From assembly GCA_000181795.3 (NCBI GenBank), contig CM012954.1:1274774-1338773 (forward strand): a stretch of DNA of 64,000 nucleotides, in the 5' to 3' direction. Below are positions 35,451-48,506 of the stretch, piece by piece. This DNA is from Trichinella spiralis. Its lineage: Eukaryota; Nematoda; Enoplea; Trichinellida; Trichinellidae. The position numbers and the translations under genes are program-made. Below the pieces are notes generated by a model. That model made no database searches, was not told the DNA's origin, and was given only the letters and a program-made list of their open reading frames with translations. How positions within the stretch are numbered: position 1 is the stretch's first letter; every line of letters starts with the position of its first letter.

Positions 35451-38400
35451 ATGGAACAACGATGCCTGCAGTCGGTTGGTTCTGGTCGACGGTCGTTGGT
35501 CATTTCGTCGTTGTTGGTCACTTTGATATCAAACTTGTTCAGTCGTCGTTGTCAGGCGATTCAACTGCCTGATATTTACTGGAACAGCAGCAATCCGATG
35601 TAAGTTTCCATTCGGCAATTTTTTTTGTTCAAAATTTTCAATTTTTCCCGCATCTTTTGGCGTTGTTTTGTTTTCTTTATTTTTGGATTTTCAAAAATTC
35701 GGTTCAACGACCGAAAAATGTTTCAAATTGTCAAAGATAATATCTGATGATTGTCAACTGCGCGTCTTTCTTCGTCTTTGATTTCGATCTTATCAACAAA
35801 ACTGTCACCATTGTACGGCCTTTGCCGGCGTGTTGGTTTTGCAAAAGTTCGTTGTAGATGGAATCGATTCGGTTCATTTCCATCAAAATTGCCACCCCGC
35901 CTCCCCCATATTTTGCATCTCGTCTCATCCAAATCAGCAAACGGTGTCGATAGAGACGTTGTGGACAGATTTGCATTTTTCCAGAGGGGGGGGGAGAATA
36001 TTTTCACTTCGTCAGTGATTTCAAATTTTCCTGAATGAATTGATTCTTGTAAAGTAGCACCGCGTGAAATTGAATTTGGGCTTTTGGTTTCAAATCGATC
36101 CCTTCAACACCGTTTGGCCATTTTTCCATACACCATTTTGAAAATACTGAAACAATTATAACTTGCGGTGTACAGTTACAACAAACATTAACAAATTCCA
36201 ATATTTCATATGTTCAGTCAAATTGCCCGACGTTCCACTGAGGCTGTATGATGACAATTTTACTTGATTTGATACGTTGAACAAGAAATAATAATTGAAA
36301 TAGCAAATTGGGTTTGTTTGTTTTAAGCGTTTCAAGTTTAGCAAGTTGTACATATTATATGTAGATGTTAGTGCTAGTAGGTGACCAGGTAGGTAGTAGG
36401 TAGTAGCTTAGTTTAGCCAGGATGTGTGTTGAAGATGTTCTTCAATGGAAAATCTTCAATTAGTTTGACATTGACATTGAACAGGTGCCGGCTGTTCTTG
36501 GCAGACGTCTGACTACTTGGCAAACGCTTGTTTCGACATGTCAGCGTTGCGTACGATGGAAAGAAGCCGGCTGATGTTTCGAAAATTTACATCATTCATG
36601 ATCGGATATATTTTCAGTGGCTGTCACCGATATTCCGTTTAAAAAAGACAAACAAAACAATTATCAATTAATATTAATCATTCATATATTATAAATATGA
36701 ATTTTCCAGTTTTATCGTACATAAATTTATTCATCCATTTATATGCGTGGTTTCTTCTTATTAATATTTGAAAATTGACATTTAGCTTCAGAGAATGAAT
36801 GATAAGCTTGTTTTGATTAATTGATAATGTGACAAAGACCAAATAGCTAACAAGCGCTTGGAAGAAAATGAAATTCTTATCAATAGATAGATAAATGCAC
36901 AATATGAGAGAAAAGTCATCATCGATTATTATAATATTTCATAACAATGATAACATAATATTTTGCAACCATAATATGATTTTATATTATTATTGTTTGC
37001 ATTATTCGAATTAGCATCGATCGGTTATTTATTTATTTCTTTATTTACTATTCACAGTTGTACTTTTGTTTTTCATAGTCAAAAATGAATATATTTTTGA
37101 AAAAAATGTTTCAGATTTCAAGTCGGAACACAACAACCGGTGCTGAAGGTACGCATTGGTGATCGGTTGAACATCGTTTGTCCATATTACCCATCGCCGA
37201 CAGTACACGCAGATAAATTTGAATATATGGAAATTTACGGGGTAAGAACGAGTGAATTGTCAATTTTACAGTAAGCAAATAGGAAAATTGCGATTGAATT
37301 CTGTGTTGGAATGGTGGAGAAGATTGGTTTTTCCCATTCAGCCGAGCCAGCATTTTTGACTAGTTGAAAAAGTTTTGCATGCAACGTGTTCGATTGTTTT
37401 GTCAATCCGGATTGAGATTTAGTAATTAATGTAAAAATTCCTTGCTTTTGTGTGCTTCATTGGTTGGGGGGAAAAGGGGGGGGGGTTGCATTTTTCAAAT
37501 GTTCCTATCCTCTGCTTCTAGTCGAGTTGGTCGGCAAAACAATTTGTCCAATTTCCAAGACTGAATTTGAATTTGTTACTGCTCAGTTTGTGATGGAAAT
37601 CAACCAGTTGCAGCCGCTGGTTGATAAATTGGATTTGCCGTCGTCGGTGACAACAGTGCTATCATAAGCTTGATGATAAGCTAGCTAGCTAGCTAGCCGG
37701 CTAGTCGTAGCTTTTTCTGCCTCTTTATTTCTTCTTCTTCTCGTCTTCCAATCAGCCGGCAACGAATTCTAGCTGGTTCGTCATCAATCAGCTTAGCCTG
37801 GCAGAGGGGTGGTTCGATTTTCAGGCTGCGAAATGAGGCGAAATCGCCGTCACTCTTCCGGTCCATCGGTTGCCGCATCTTCCACAAATCGACCCACCTC
37901 CATCTAGTGCTTGATTGCCGACTGCCAATTTGTCACTGATCGCCAATTTTTATCGGACCCCACCGAGGAAACGAACCGTCGATCTGATTACGCGATTAGG
38001 AAGGACATTTGATTGCAATGACCCTCTGAGGATAGATAAAATCTTCTCCCTGGGGATCAATTTTTCCCCCCTCCCCTACTATTATATCTTTTTCTCCTCT
38101 TCTTCTTCCAGGTGACAAGAAAAAGTTATGAAGAATGCACGCTGAATGATCGTGCTACAATTGTTGGTGTTTGCAACACGCCCACCGTACCCACTGTATT
38201 GACCATGGTTATAAGAGAATTCACTCCCAATCCGTCAGGATTGGAATTCAAGCCCGGACGAAAGTACTACTTCATATGTATGTAAATATTCGGATAGTGG
38301 ATTGCAAATTCACACGATTTACGCATTTCTGTCTTCGTAGCAACGTCCACCGGCAGTCGGGCAGGCCTGGCTAATCGTAACGGTGGTCTTTGTTCGAAAA

Positions 38401-38931
38401 ACAAGATGAAGATGATGTTCGACGTCCGCAGATCGGGTAAACTATTGATTCCGATCGTTGAGACTACAAGATAATTATTGTTCTTTCTTTCATCCAAGAT
38501 GCTCGAACGAAAATCAAAACCGACGAATATTTCTTCATCACTTACCATACACCCGGCATGGTTGGAGAAGACTATCAAGAAGATGCGGAAGAACACTTGT
38601 TGGTGAATGAAAAAGAAGAAGAAGATATCGAAGAACCAATAGTGGAAGAAAATGTCGATTGGGCAATCGAACCAGAAACTACCACTCCACTTTTATACAT
38701 TATTCACACCAGGCCGTATGATGAAATTTCCGCTTCTTGGTATAACAGAGACAAATTCGGTAAAATGTTTTGCATGGACGACGAAAATGTTCGTTAACAA
38801 TTAATTCAATGTTCTTCTTCTTTTCAGCCAATTCTCATCTCCAATACATTGACACGTCGAGCAATAACAAAGCTAGCCTTACTGTACAGATGCTTACTCT
38901 TGCAATCTTATTGCTCTTTCACTACCGGTAA
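35451..38931 (+). CDS. efn: Ephrin, probably GPI-anchored
   Basis: Cell-surface ligand for Eph receptor tyrosine kinases. Six exons (35451-35599, 37115-37241, 38112-38277, 38341-38436, 38499-38759, 38828-38931) give 300 aa. After a long hydrophobic leader (LVISSLLVTLISNLF), the ephrin receptor-binding domain shows YWNSSNP, RIGDRLNIVCPYYPSPTV, YEECTLND, FKPGRKYYFI, GGLCSKNKMKMMFDVRRS, with the four expected Cys. A Glu-rich linker of about 70 residues follows (EKEEEDIEEPIVEEN). The C-terminus is short and hydrophobic (SLTVQMLTLAILLLFHY) without a cytoplasmic PDZ-binding tail, indicating A-type GPI attachment as in nematode ephrins. Introns 1 and 2 are unusually long (1515 and 870 nt). PIGL, the GPI-pathway gene in this window, is a likely dependency but not a specific link. 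AATAAA is at 39000-39005. Confidence 0.92.
37679..37703. repeat. AGCT/GCTA tetranucleotide palindromic tract
   Basis: AGCTAGCTAGCTAGCTAGCC followed by GGCTAG in ephrin intron 2. The unit is self-complementary, so the tract can fold on itself. Confidence 0.7.
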
Positions 38932-39548
38932 TGATATTTCTTGAAATGAATGAATCAGTAAAAGAAAAAACAAATTACTCCATTCTGGTTGCATTGTTTA
39001 ATAAATTGTGCATAATTAAATGATAAAAAGATAGATAGCATTTGAATGAACCACAAAACAGCCATCTGAAAATAAAAGGAATGATAAAACGAGGACATAA
39101 ATCAAGCGTTCATTCTACATTTAAAAAAAAAGTATGCTCTTTCTTCAACGACTGAAACTGTCTGGAAAATTGCAGCAAAGAAAAAAATGTCTTGAAGAGC
39201 GAATGCACGACCCGATTATTATCTATTATCATCAAGCAACCATTGTGTTGTTCAACTTAAGCGATTTATAAGACGCAACCGAATTTTATGATAAAAATGT
39301 GTAATTACATACATATAAGCTTATTACATATACATATATATATATATATTGTAAAAGTAATCATAATCATCGGACAGCAGCATTTCAAATCAAGTGCATG
39401 GTGATAGAATAATAAAAAGTAAAGTGTATACCGATGAACAAGTGAGGATAGATATGAACTGGTGTTGAAATTTTCATTCCAGGAATGCAATCATGATGAT
39501 AAAAGAATGCTGGTGATATTTGCATATAATTGTCGATTATGGAGCATT
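38932..39548. other. Convergent 3' intergenic, ephrin/Rap1
   Basis: 617 bp between opposing stops, with the ephrin poly(A) signal at 39000 and a TA-rich microsatellite at about 39331-39350. No gene seen. Confidence 0.6.
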
Positions 39549-40663
<1,115 letters not shown>

Positions 40664-42310
40664 TGTCGATAATTAAGACTGAAAAAAATCATTTTTTAAA
40701 CAAATAATAATTGAAATTTGGAAAAATCAGTTTTAACATCGCAACGCGGCAGTGAAAATGCGCACCGTCGACATTGACCCATCTCGGCAACGGTTCTAAT
40801 TGATAAAATAAGTGAACAGAGCAGGCGCATGATTCAGCAAATGATCAATGGAAATTTATATTTTAACAATCGAATAACCATTGTACAGAAGTTCATTAGC
40901 CACAGTGTGGACATGGTTCAATGGCCAATAAATATGTAGGAATAGTGGAAAAAAAGATATTTAAAAAATAAAGACACATGCTCGTGCAATAGACAGATAA
41001 TGCAAATTTCCTCTTTAAATCAACAAATTTAGTTTAATTGTTGCTTTACACATCTGCTTGTCAGTCAGATGTGAGACATATGAAAATAAAAACACACATT
41101 TCATTGATACAAACCGTTACAAATGATTAATCAAACAAAGATGAAACACTGGAAAATAATGAGTCATGGCTTCAACGAAGAATATACTATTTGATTAAAC
41201 GTTGAGAGGAAGATAGGCAGTTAGATAATTCGTGCAACTATACTTCAGTTGAAAATAATTCACAATTACACATTTCGAAAAGAAAATGAACATGCCACTA
41301 AAAGCACTGACAAAGGAAAAATGACAAAATGTGAAATATGGAAAACTGGTGTTGGCAAGGTCAATTTAACCAGACTCGTCGAACAATCAGAGGCAGAACT
41401 GACCGGATTTAATTAAACCCAACCGAACAAAACTGCAATCGAGTTTTTAGCTATTTAAAAGGAACAAACTTATTCATACTTCAGCGTTAAACAACTAACA
41501 AACAAATAATTCATGCGAGCATTACAAAATTCTATCTATGCATAACCAAAATATATCAAAATATGTTTCAAAAAAACAAAAAAAATTAACAGTGCAATAT
41601 ATCTGTTTCCAAGATAATGGAAAGATGCAAGCGAAATAAACGACTGCAAACAAGTATAAAATAATTAAATTACAATTACTGATTACAACTTTCATTCGAG
41701 AACACTAAAATATATCGATGCAGCAAATAAATTTATCAAAAAAATTATCTACTTCAGCACTGCTGCCACCTTATCGCAACGCGAAACCTGGATAACACTA
41801 TCTAAAATTGCTATGCTACAGTATAACTGCAATTAGGCAAAATTTCTAATTCACTTCTGATGTTAAATTTATTATTTTTTTAACATTAGTATACTTTAAT
41901 GTTTTTGAATATTTACGTTTAATATTATAAAATGTTGTTTATTTTTTGTAATGCGAACTGAACAAAAAACTGATTATTTCAAATAATGTTCTTTGTTTAA
42001 CAAAAGAAATTATTCAAAAAATAAATTTATTACATTTTAACTGAAAATTATATTTAATTTAGAGTAAAACAATTAAATTTCAATACGTTTAATTTTTAGC
42101 ATCCTGCTTTTCATATGCTAAAGTTACAAAAGTGCAAACTAATGCAACAATGAAAGCAGATGCGCTTTACGATGTGTTTTTGTTGTTTGATTAAAATTTG
42201 ACAGTTTTGAAAAATTAATTCCAATCAATATCAGCGAAAATTTCATTTTACTTTTCAATTTTGGAAATAAATACTTTTTCTTAGTATTTGTTTACATTTT
42301 GTTTATCAGT
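40664..42310. promoter_or_regulatory. Divergent promoter interval Rap1/SMSr
   Basis: 1647 bp, AT-rich, with TACAGTA at 41817-41823. The Rap1 side has a lariat-like pyrimidine tract near 40680, suggesting a 5' UTR intron. No coding exon recognised. Confidence 0.5.
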
Positions 42311-44130
42311 ATGAATTTATCTTTTGATGAAAAAGCCACTGCGTGCGAAAATTCAACTTCGAAGATATTTTCGTCGAAAATAGCATCTGAAAATGATTCT
42401 GTATATTCTTGGGATACGAATGATGTGGCAAAATGGCTGATCGAAGAAGGTTTCGCCAGTTATGTCGATTTGATTAGCAAAAAGCATTCCATCGACGGGC
42501 TAGCGTTGATTAATCTCTCAGAACAGGACCTACGTCAACCGCCACTTTCCCTTGACGTACTGGGCGATATTAAGCGACTTTCATTAGCCATAGCCCAGCT
42601 TAAAGAACGCGAAGAGAATGCCTACCTGCGACGTTCGGCAAAGAAATTCAGGTTTGTATAGAATGATACAAATGATACCGACTGCTACAATTTGCATTAT
42701 TTTTTAAGAGTTTTTCATAATATTGAAGAACTGTCGGCGGAATTATTGATTGCAGAAGTTGAGTCGGCAGATACGCCGAATAAAAGTCTTTTAAAGACGT
42801 TTCTAGCTGGCCTGTACTTCATTGTTGTGGTTTTGGTAACATCTTTTGTTATGGTGATTGTTCACGATCGGTAGAAAAGAATTTTGCCTTTATTTTGTGA
42901 ACTGTTTGCAATGCTTTTTTTTTGCTTTTTTCAAGTGTTCCCGATTGTAAAACGTATCCTCCTTTACCAGATATTTTTCTGGACAACATCCCATTGATCC
43001 CTTGGGCATTTGATGTTTGCGAGGTTTTGGCAGTGATGCTCTGTTTAATTTGGGTAGTTGTAATATTGCTTCATCGTCACAGGTAATTTTTAAATGCAAC
43101 ATTAAAGTTATGTAAAAGTTTTCGTTTTTTCAAATTAGGCTTGTATTGATGCGACGTTGTTTTTCTTTGCTCGGTACCGTGTTTATGCTTCGATGTGTAA
43201 CAATGATGATAACATCGTTATCAGTTCCTGGTCAACATTTGGAATGCCAAGCAGTACGTGCTGTTGTTATGTGACAGAGAATGAGTTTTTATTTATTTTT
43301 AAAATTGTTTACCGTTTGCAGCGCGTCACTGATTGGAATATGAAAATTTCCCATGCGTTTAAAATATGGTATGGACTTGGAATGTCATTGCTTAACGTTC
43401 GAACTTGCGGCGATTACATGTTCAGTGGTCACACTACTGTTGTCACTATGCTCAATCACTTTATAACCGAATGTAAGCTGTGCATGGACATGTATATATT
43501 TTTGTTTTAATTTCAGATTGATTTAATGATATTTAAAAATGTTTTTTTTACTTTATTTTTAACAACCTGATTGTTTTTTTCTTTCATAATTTGAAAGGCT
43601 ACAGTAACACATTTGAAAATTTACAGAAAAAAATTGAATGAATTTATATGTCAAAAAAATTGCAATTATTCATAAATTACTTTAGAATAGAATAGAATTG
43701 ATTTATTTCAGATACTCCGGATAATTGGCGCCTATTGCATACGATGTCATGGGTGGCGAATTTGTTTGCCATCTTTTTCATTCTTGCCGCTCACGAACAC
43801 TACAGTTTGGATGTGTTTGTAGCGTTTTATATCAGCTCAAGATTGTTCCTATATTATCATTCCCTCGCTTATCATGCTTCGGCAATATCTGCCGCAGACA
43901 GTAGAACTCGCATTTGGTTTCCATTATTTTGGTTTTTCGAATCTGGTGGAAATGTTGGACGTGTGCCAAATGAATACGAATGGCCGTTTCCATCGGCTAC
44001 GGTTATAAGAAACTTTTGGAACGGTTCTTACTTTGTCCAGGCGTCGAAAATTGAACTATGCAAATTGCGTAAAATATATGCAGTGCATTGCACTCGGGCT
44101 CAGCAGTTGTTGAAAAGACGAAGAAATTAG
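42311..44130 (+). CDS. SAMD8: Sphingomyelin synthase-related protein (SMSr/SAMD8)
   Basis: ER-membrane ceramide phosphoethanolamine synthase / ceramide sensor of the sphingomyelin synthase family. Six exons (42311-42651, 42709-42870, 42936-43082, 43139-43253, 43322-43472, 43712-44130) give 444 aa. An N-terminal SAM domain (about residues 30-95) reads [17 protein letters not shown], then [12 protein letters not shown]. The catalytic domain has six hydrophobic segments. The active-site triad appears as His in MFSGHTTVV and His/Asp in [15 protein letters not shown] hallmarks [14 protein letters not shown] and [18 protein letters not shown] are present. The SAM domain separates it from SMS1/2-only sequences lacking one. 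The C-terminus ends KRRRN. AATAAA is at 44282-44287. Confidence 0.93.
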
Positions 44131-44664
44131 CGCAGTCTGAATTTCTGTAAAACATTTTCAAGTGGAGTTCAATTTCAAACGTAAGATTCGATTTTTGTTC
44201 AGTGCGTTTCTGTTTTGTATTAGATTGTTTTCTTTTTGTTATTATGAAAATGTTGTTGAATTGAAATTCAAATATTCCATTAATAAAGTATGTTTATTGA
44301 ATTTTTAGTTTATCGTATCGAAACGACCAAGTTTTATCAATGTCTGTTATGGTTTTAAAAATACCGTTTGAAATTTTCTTTATACCTTTTCCGTATGATG
44401 AGATGTGTTTATTCAAATGGTGGAAAAAGAAGAAATATTTCTCTTTTATGAATATTGATGAAAAATTATGGCGTGGTCCGATTGGATGGAGATTTGAATA
44501 TTATGTTCGTCGGTGTCAGCCGGGAAGCGTTGCTTGCTTGCGATGCTCTACCATCGTACAGATCATCAGTGTACAGTATTCCACTTTGTAAATGCTTCCA
44601 CGTAGTGTTGTGCTTGTATGGAAAATATGTACCAGGTTGGTCTGAAAAGTATTCGTTTAATTTT
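44131..44664. other. Convergent 3' intergenic, SMSr/KIF17
   Basis: 534 bp between opposing coding ends. It has the SMSr poly(A) signal and open frames around 44340-44705 on both strands that match nothing I recognise. TACAGTA occurs near 44572. An alternative KIF17 3' exon cannot be ruled out. Confidence 0.45.
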
Positions 44665-47628
44665 CTATATTTTTTGTTTATAATTGTGAAACAAGTTTGT
44701 ACCAATATTTCTCATTTTATCTTCTCTGGTTTTGTTTATTACAGAAACCGGTCGTAGCGGTTTGAAATATGTGCCGGCGATATTTTCCTCTTCACTTTTC
44801 GCAAATCTCTGTCAAATTATGCAAATTTAACAACCATTTTCATATAGTACAGTTAAAATAGTACCTGTCTCAACAGTTCTTCACCGGAATCATCACTGTC
44901 CGTATTGTAAGTATCGATTTGATTTTCAGCGACAGATTTTAAATTGTTCACTGTAAATTTTGTTCACAAGTGAATTTTAAATTTGAATATTTTGTAATTT
45001 TTCAAAATACCAGAATCAGCTTTTGGAAGTTTTGTTTTGAAGAACAAAAATTCCGGCAAGTTCCATTTTTGCGCATCACCGTCCCACACGGCTGCACGTT
45101 TGATGCTTTCCAAGTCCGCATAGTTCGAATCTTTCCTAATGCATGGCTTCACTTTGGCCAGCAGCTGCTGGTAAAGTTTCATTTGTTGATTTTGACGACG
45201 AATTGTTTCCAAATAATCGACACGATCACGTTCAAATTCGCTTTGCAAATCTTCAATTTCTCTCTGTAAGTTCACGTTCACCTTTTGGGCATTGTCGAGC
45301 TTGTTTCTTATCGATTCGAATTTGTCCTTGTCGGCGTTGAAATCTTCCATCTCGTCCGATTGGCCATTTTTGGTAGTTGCTGAAATATTTAAATCCATTC
45401 ATTTGTGTAATGTTTAAAATTTTAATTTCTGTTACCCAGCAATTCTTTTCTGCGTCGTTCTGCTTCGTGTTTTTTACGCTTTCGCTTTTCTACTAAAGCA
45501 GTATTGTTTGTTTGTTCACCGCCGATCATTTGACGTTCGATTAATTTGAGCCTAAACAGTTGTAAAGCATTTCTTTTTCCAATATTAAGAATAGGAACTG
45601 TTGTAATTGTGAAAATTATACTTTTCAAGGGCTGCTTCAGCGTCGGCTACTCTCATCAATGGCTTAGTATTGTTAGTATTGTCTGAAAAAAATAATAATA
45701 ATTCGTTTAAATAAAATTAAAAACGAGAAGAATAAAAATATATAACCTTGACTTAGCCGGCTAAGCGTTTGGCGATAGTTGTCTTGCATTTGACTAAGTT
45801 CATTTTCCAATTTGGCTTTGTTCATCTGTTCATCCAAATATTTTTGCTCTAAGCATGACATTTTTTGTTCATAATTCTGAAAATATATGGGATAATTTTC
45901 TCAAAATTTTCCACAATTAAAACACCGATTAACCTCACGAATTTTTTCAATTTCATCCTTATCACCGGTTCCATTCACCGAAGAAATAGCATCTTAAAAA
46001 AGCAAAATTTTCTTCTATTTGTTATTTTGTGTTTCATTTTATTTGTTCACTTTGCATTTGAGCTTTGTCGAGTAGTTGTTTCAGACGGGCAATTTCTTCT
46101 TGATATTGTCTCAGTAGAGCATCTTTTGCATCTTCATTAATTCTCGGCTTGTTCCTTATGTTTTTCGCCCGATTTGCATAGCGCAGTGTGCTCAACGATT
46201 CGTCGTAATTATTATCCGCCGGCGATATGCAAGCTATCATGATTGTTTTCGTATTGCCTCCAAGCGAGTCCTGGAAAATGCTGATGAATAGAAGGAGAGG
46301 GAAAATTTTTTCCAAAGCAACAACAAAGCAGACCTGCAATAGGCGAGTTAATTTTGAATCTCTGTAAGGGACGTGCGTGGATTTTCCGTCAACCAGAGCC
46401 GATATGACATTGCCAAGTGCAGACAGGGATAAATTGATCTTAGTAGCCTCTTTCAATCTTTCACCGGTTGCTCCTGAAATTGTTCTTGTTAATCACGGGG
46501 AATGGAAAAGTGAAAATTTTTTTTTTCAAATTATCACCAGTTTTCGATTGCCTTTCACTGCCGGCCAAATCGACCAGATGCAATTTGGCCATTTTAATAT
46601 GCTGCCCGTCTTTTGCCATCTCGATCATTTCGAGGTGAAGCGTGAAGATGCTGTGCGAACGGGACGAGTCGGTATTCATCAACGTGGCGGCTGTGGCCCG
46701 GTTGCGCATCCCCCTCGCCAGCAGTTGTTCAACTTCGTTGATATTATGCACCGGATGCATGGACAAGCCTGCCACGTAAACCCCCTTTTCCGGATGTTCT
46801 TTGATTTCAAGTTTCTGCTTTGTATCTTTTCCCAACAAATCCCGAACATCTTCAATGTAAATCTGCAAATGTTTTGTTTTGAAAATGAAATTATAGCAAA
46901 AATATTTGTTCGACAATAGCACGTGGAATTTAAGCTTCGACAACACTTCTTCAAGCAGAGGTTATCGATTCATGCTAACTGTTGTCATACAGAGAGCTAT
47001 GCATTTATTGATTGTTTTCAAGTCATAGTAAATGGAAATATCTTCCTCTTTCCTGTTTCAAGCAGTTTCAAATTTCGGTAGCTGCATGTTTTTATTTTTA
47101 TTATTTCAATTATTCAACTGCTGCTTACTTCTAAATATGAAGCACAGACGAGGAATTTCACATTCTCGGTGGTGGCGATGGCTTCGAATATATGCTCAAA
47201 TGCTCGAGGTACTACACCACGTTGACAAGGCCAATTGTGCGGACCTTGCATTGTGAACGACTTACCAGAGCCAGTTTGTCCGTAAGCGAACACGGTTCCG
47301 TTGTAACCTTCGAGTACCGACTTGAAGGGAATATTTAAATTTATATTTATATATGTTCAAAATGTGTGCACTACGTTCAACAACAATTCCTCACCTCGAC
47401 AAGCGGATATACAATGTCGTTGTAGATATTTTCCGTGGTGGCGTTCATATCGTACGCGCCGTCGAAAGTGAACAATTTCGTCGTGCCCATCTTGTCCGAC
47501 GGATTTCTGATCGAACACTGGGCACGTTTGGGATCCATTTCCACCACCACCGAGCAGCCGATTTTCAGTTCGCGTTGGCCTAACGGCCTGGACCGTACCA
47601 CCACTTTTACACATTCGGATGGCGACAT
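44665..47628 (-). CDS. KIF17: KIF17/OSM-3 kinesin-2 motor
   Basis: Homodimeric kinesin-2 that drives anterograde intraflagellar transport in sensory cilia. The motor domain spans exons from 47628 to about 46060. It shows [29 protein letters not shown] (P-loop), [47 protein letters not shown] (switch I), [14 protein letters not shown] (switch II), [13 protein letters not shown] and [17 protein letters not shown] (neck). Coiled-coil segments follow, then the OSM-3/KIF17-specific tail [20 protein letters not shown] and [14 protein letters not shown]. Motor sequence [19 protein letters not shown] is nearly that of KIF17, against KIF3A/B. The start is ATG 47628; a GTG at 47670 is upstream in frame. 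The last exon (from about 44812) runs to TAG at 44665, but a GTAATA after RPVS might be a further donor, so the last 25 residues are tentative. Confidence 0.9.
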
Positions 47629-48506
47629 TAGCTGACCATCGGTTCGATCAGCGGCACCGCTTTTTTTCACCGGTATGCATTTACAGCTTATACAATCGGC
47701 TTATATGACGCCGTCGACCGGATGCTCAAATTTGCGCGCACGCTTTTCACTCCATTCACGTTGTCATAGCAACCTGGTCGCATTGCTAAATCCACACACT
47801 CTATGCCAAATTTTCACGCTTGTTTAAATTTCCTAACATTTCTTTTTCTTTTTTATAAAAGAAATTTCTATTATTTTCTTTCATTGAAAAAAAGTGTTGA
47901 ATTTTTCCGGTTCCTTGTTTTGTTTCAGAACATTTCAAATTTTTAAACAAAGCTTTTTTTAATTTTTTTAAAAAGACGTGAAAGTTTAAAATTCAAAGGT
48001 GAAGTATTTCTTTTTCAAAATTCAAAGAATACTATTTCGTTCCAATAGAGTATGTTTAATTTCGTACAGTATACTTAAATGATGCGCAAGTTGTGTTGTG
48101 AATGTGAATATTTTGAAAAGAGAAATAATTGCTTGTTTAGATAGATGTTGTCGTGTACGTGTGGAAAACACGGTGACGTACGTCAAGCCGTTGCAAACCG
48201 GTCGACCAATTTCGAGCTTCAGGCGCAGTTTTCTTGCCGGTTGATAAATGGGAACACTGCGTTGGCGAGCCTTTCTCTTTACTGTGCACTGTTTTCAGCA
48301 CGTGTTGTGCGACTGTTTTGTTGCTTTCCTTGTTTTTTTTTCGCTTCCATCCTCGTCCCACATAATAAACAAGCAGTTGGTGAAGTTTTTGTCAAGACAA
48401 CAACTGCAGGCTTGGTCGACGTGGCGAGCCGAGTGGTTTCATTTCTCTATTTCTCTCTTTCTCTCTCTATTTCTCTTTCTCTTTGTAATTTGCAGTCGAC
48501 AACAAA
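47629..48506. promoter_or_regulatory. Divergent promoter interval KIF17/EB protein
   Basis: 878 bp with TACAGTA at 48065-48071. Upstream of the secreted-protein ATG a pyrimidine-rich TCTCTTT tract ends in TTTGCAG at about 48495, an acceptor 12 bp before the ATG. The gene therefore likely has a spliced (cis or trans) leader. Confidence 0.5.

Noticed and set aside
44340-44757. Overlapping open frames on both strands downstream of SMSr
   Set aside because: No family similarity and no splice logic; the region is best explained as convergent 3' UTRs, though a lineage-specific exon cannot be excluded.
47629-47670. KIF17 start at GTG 47670 with an N-terminal KKSGAADRTDG extension
   Set aside because: GTG is not a credible eukaryotic start here, and the ATG at 47628 gives the expected short segment before KVVVRSRP.
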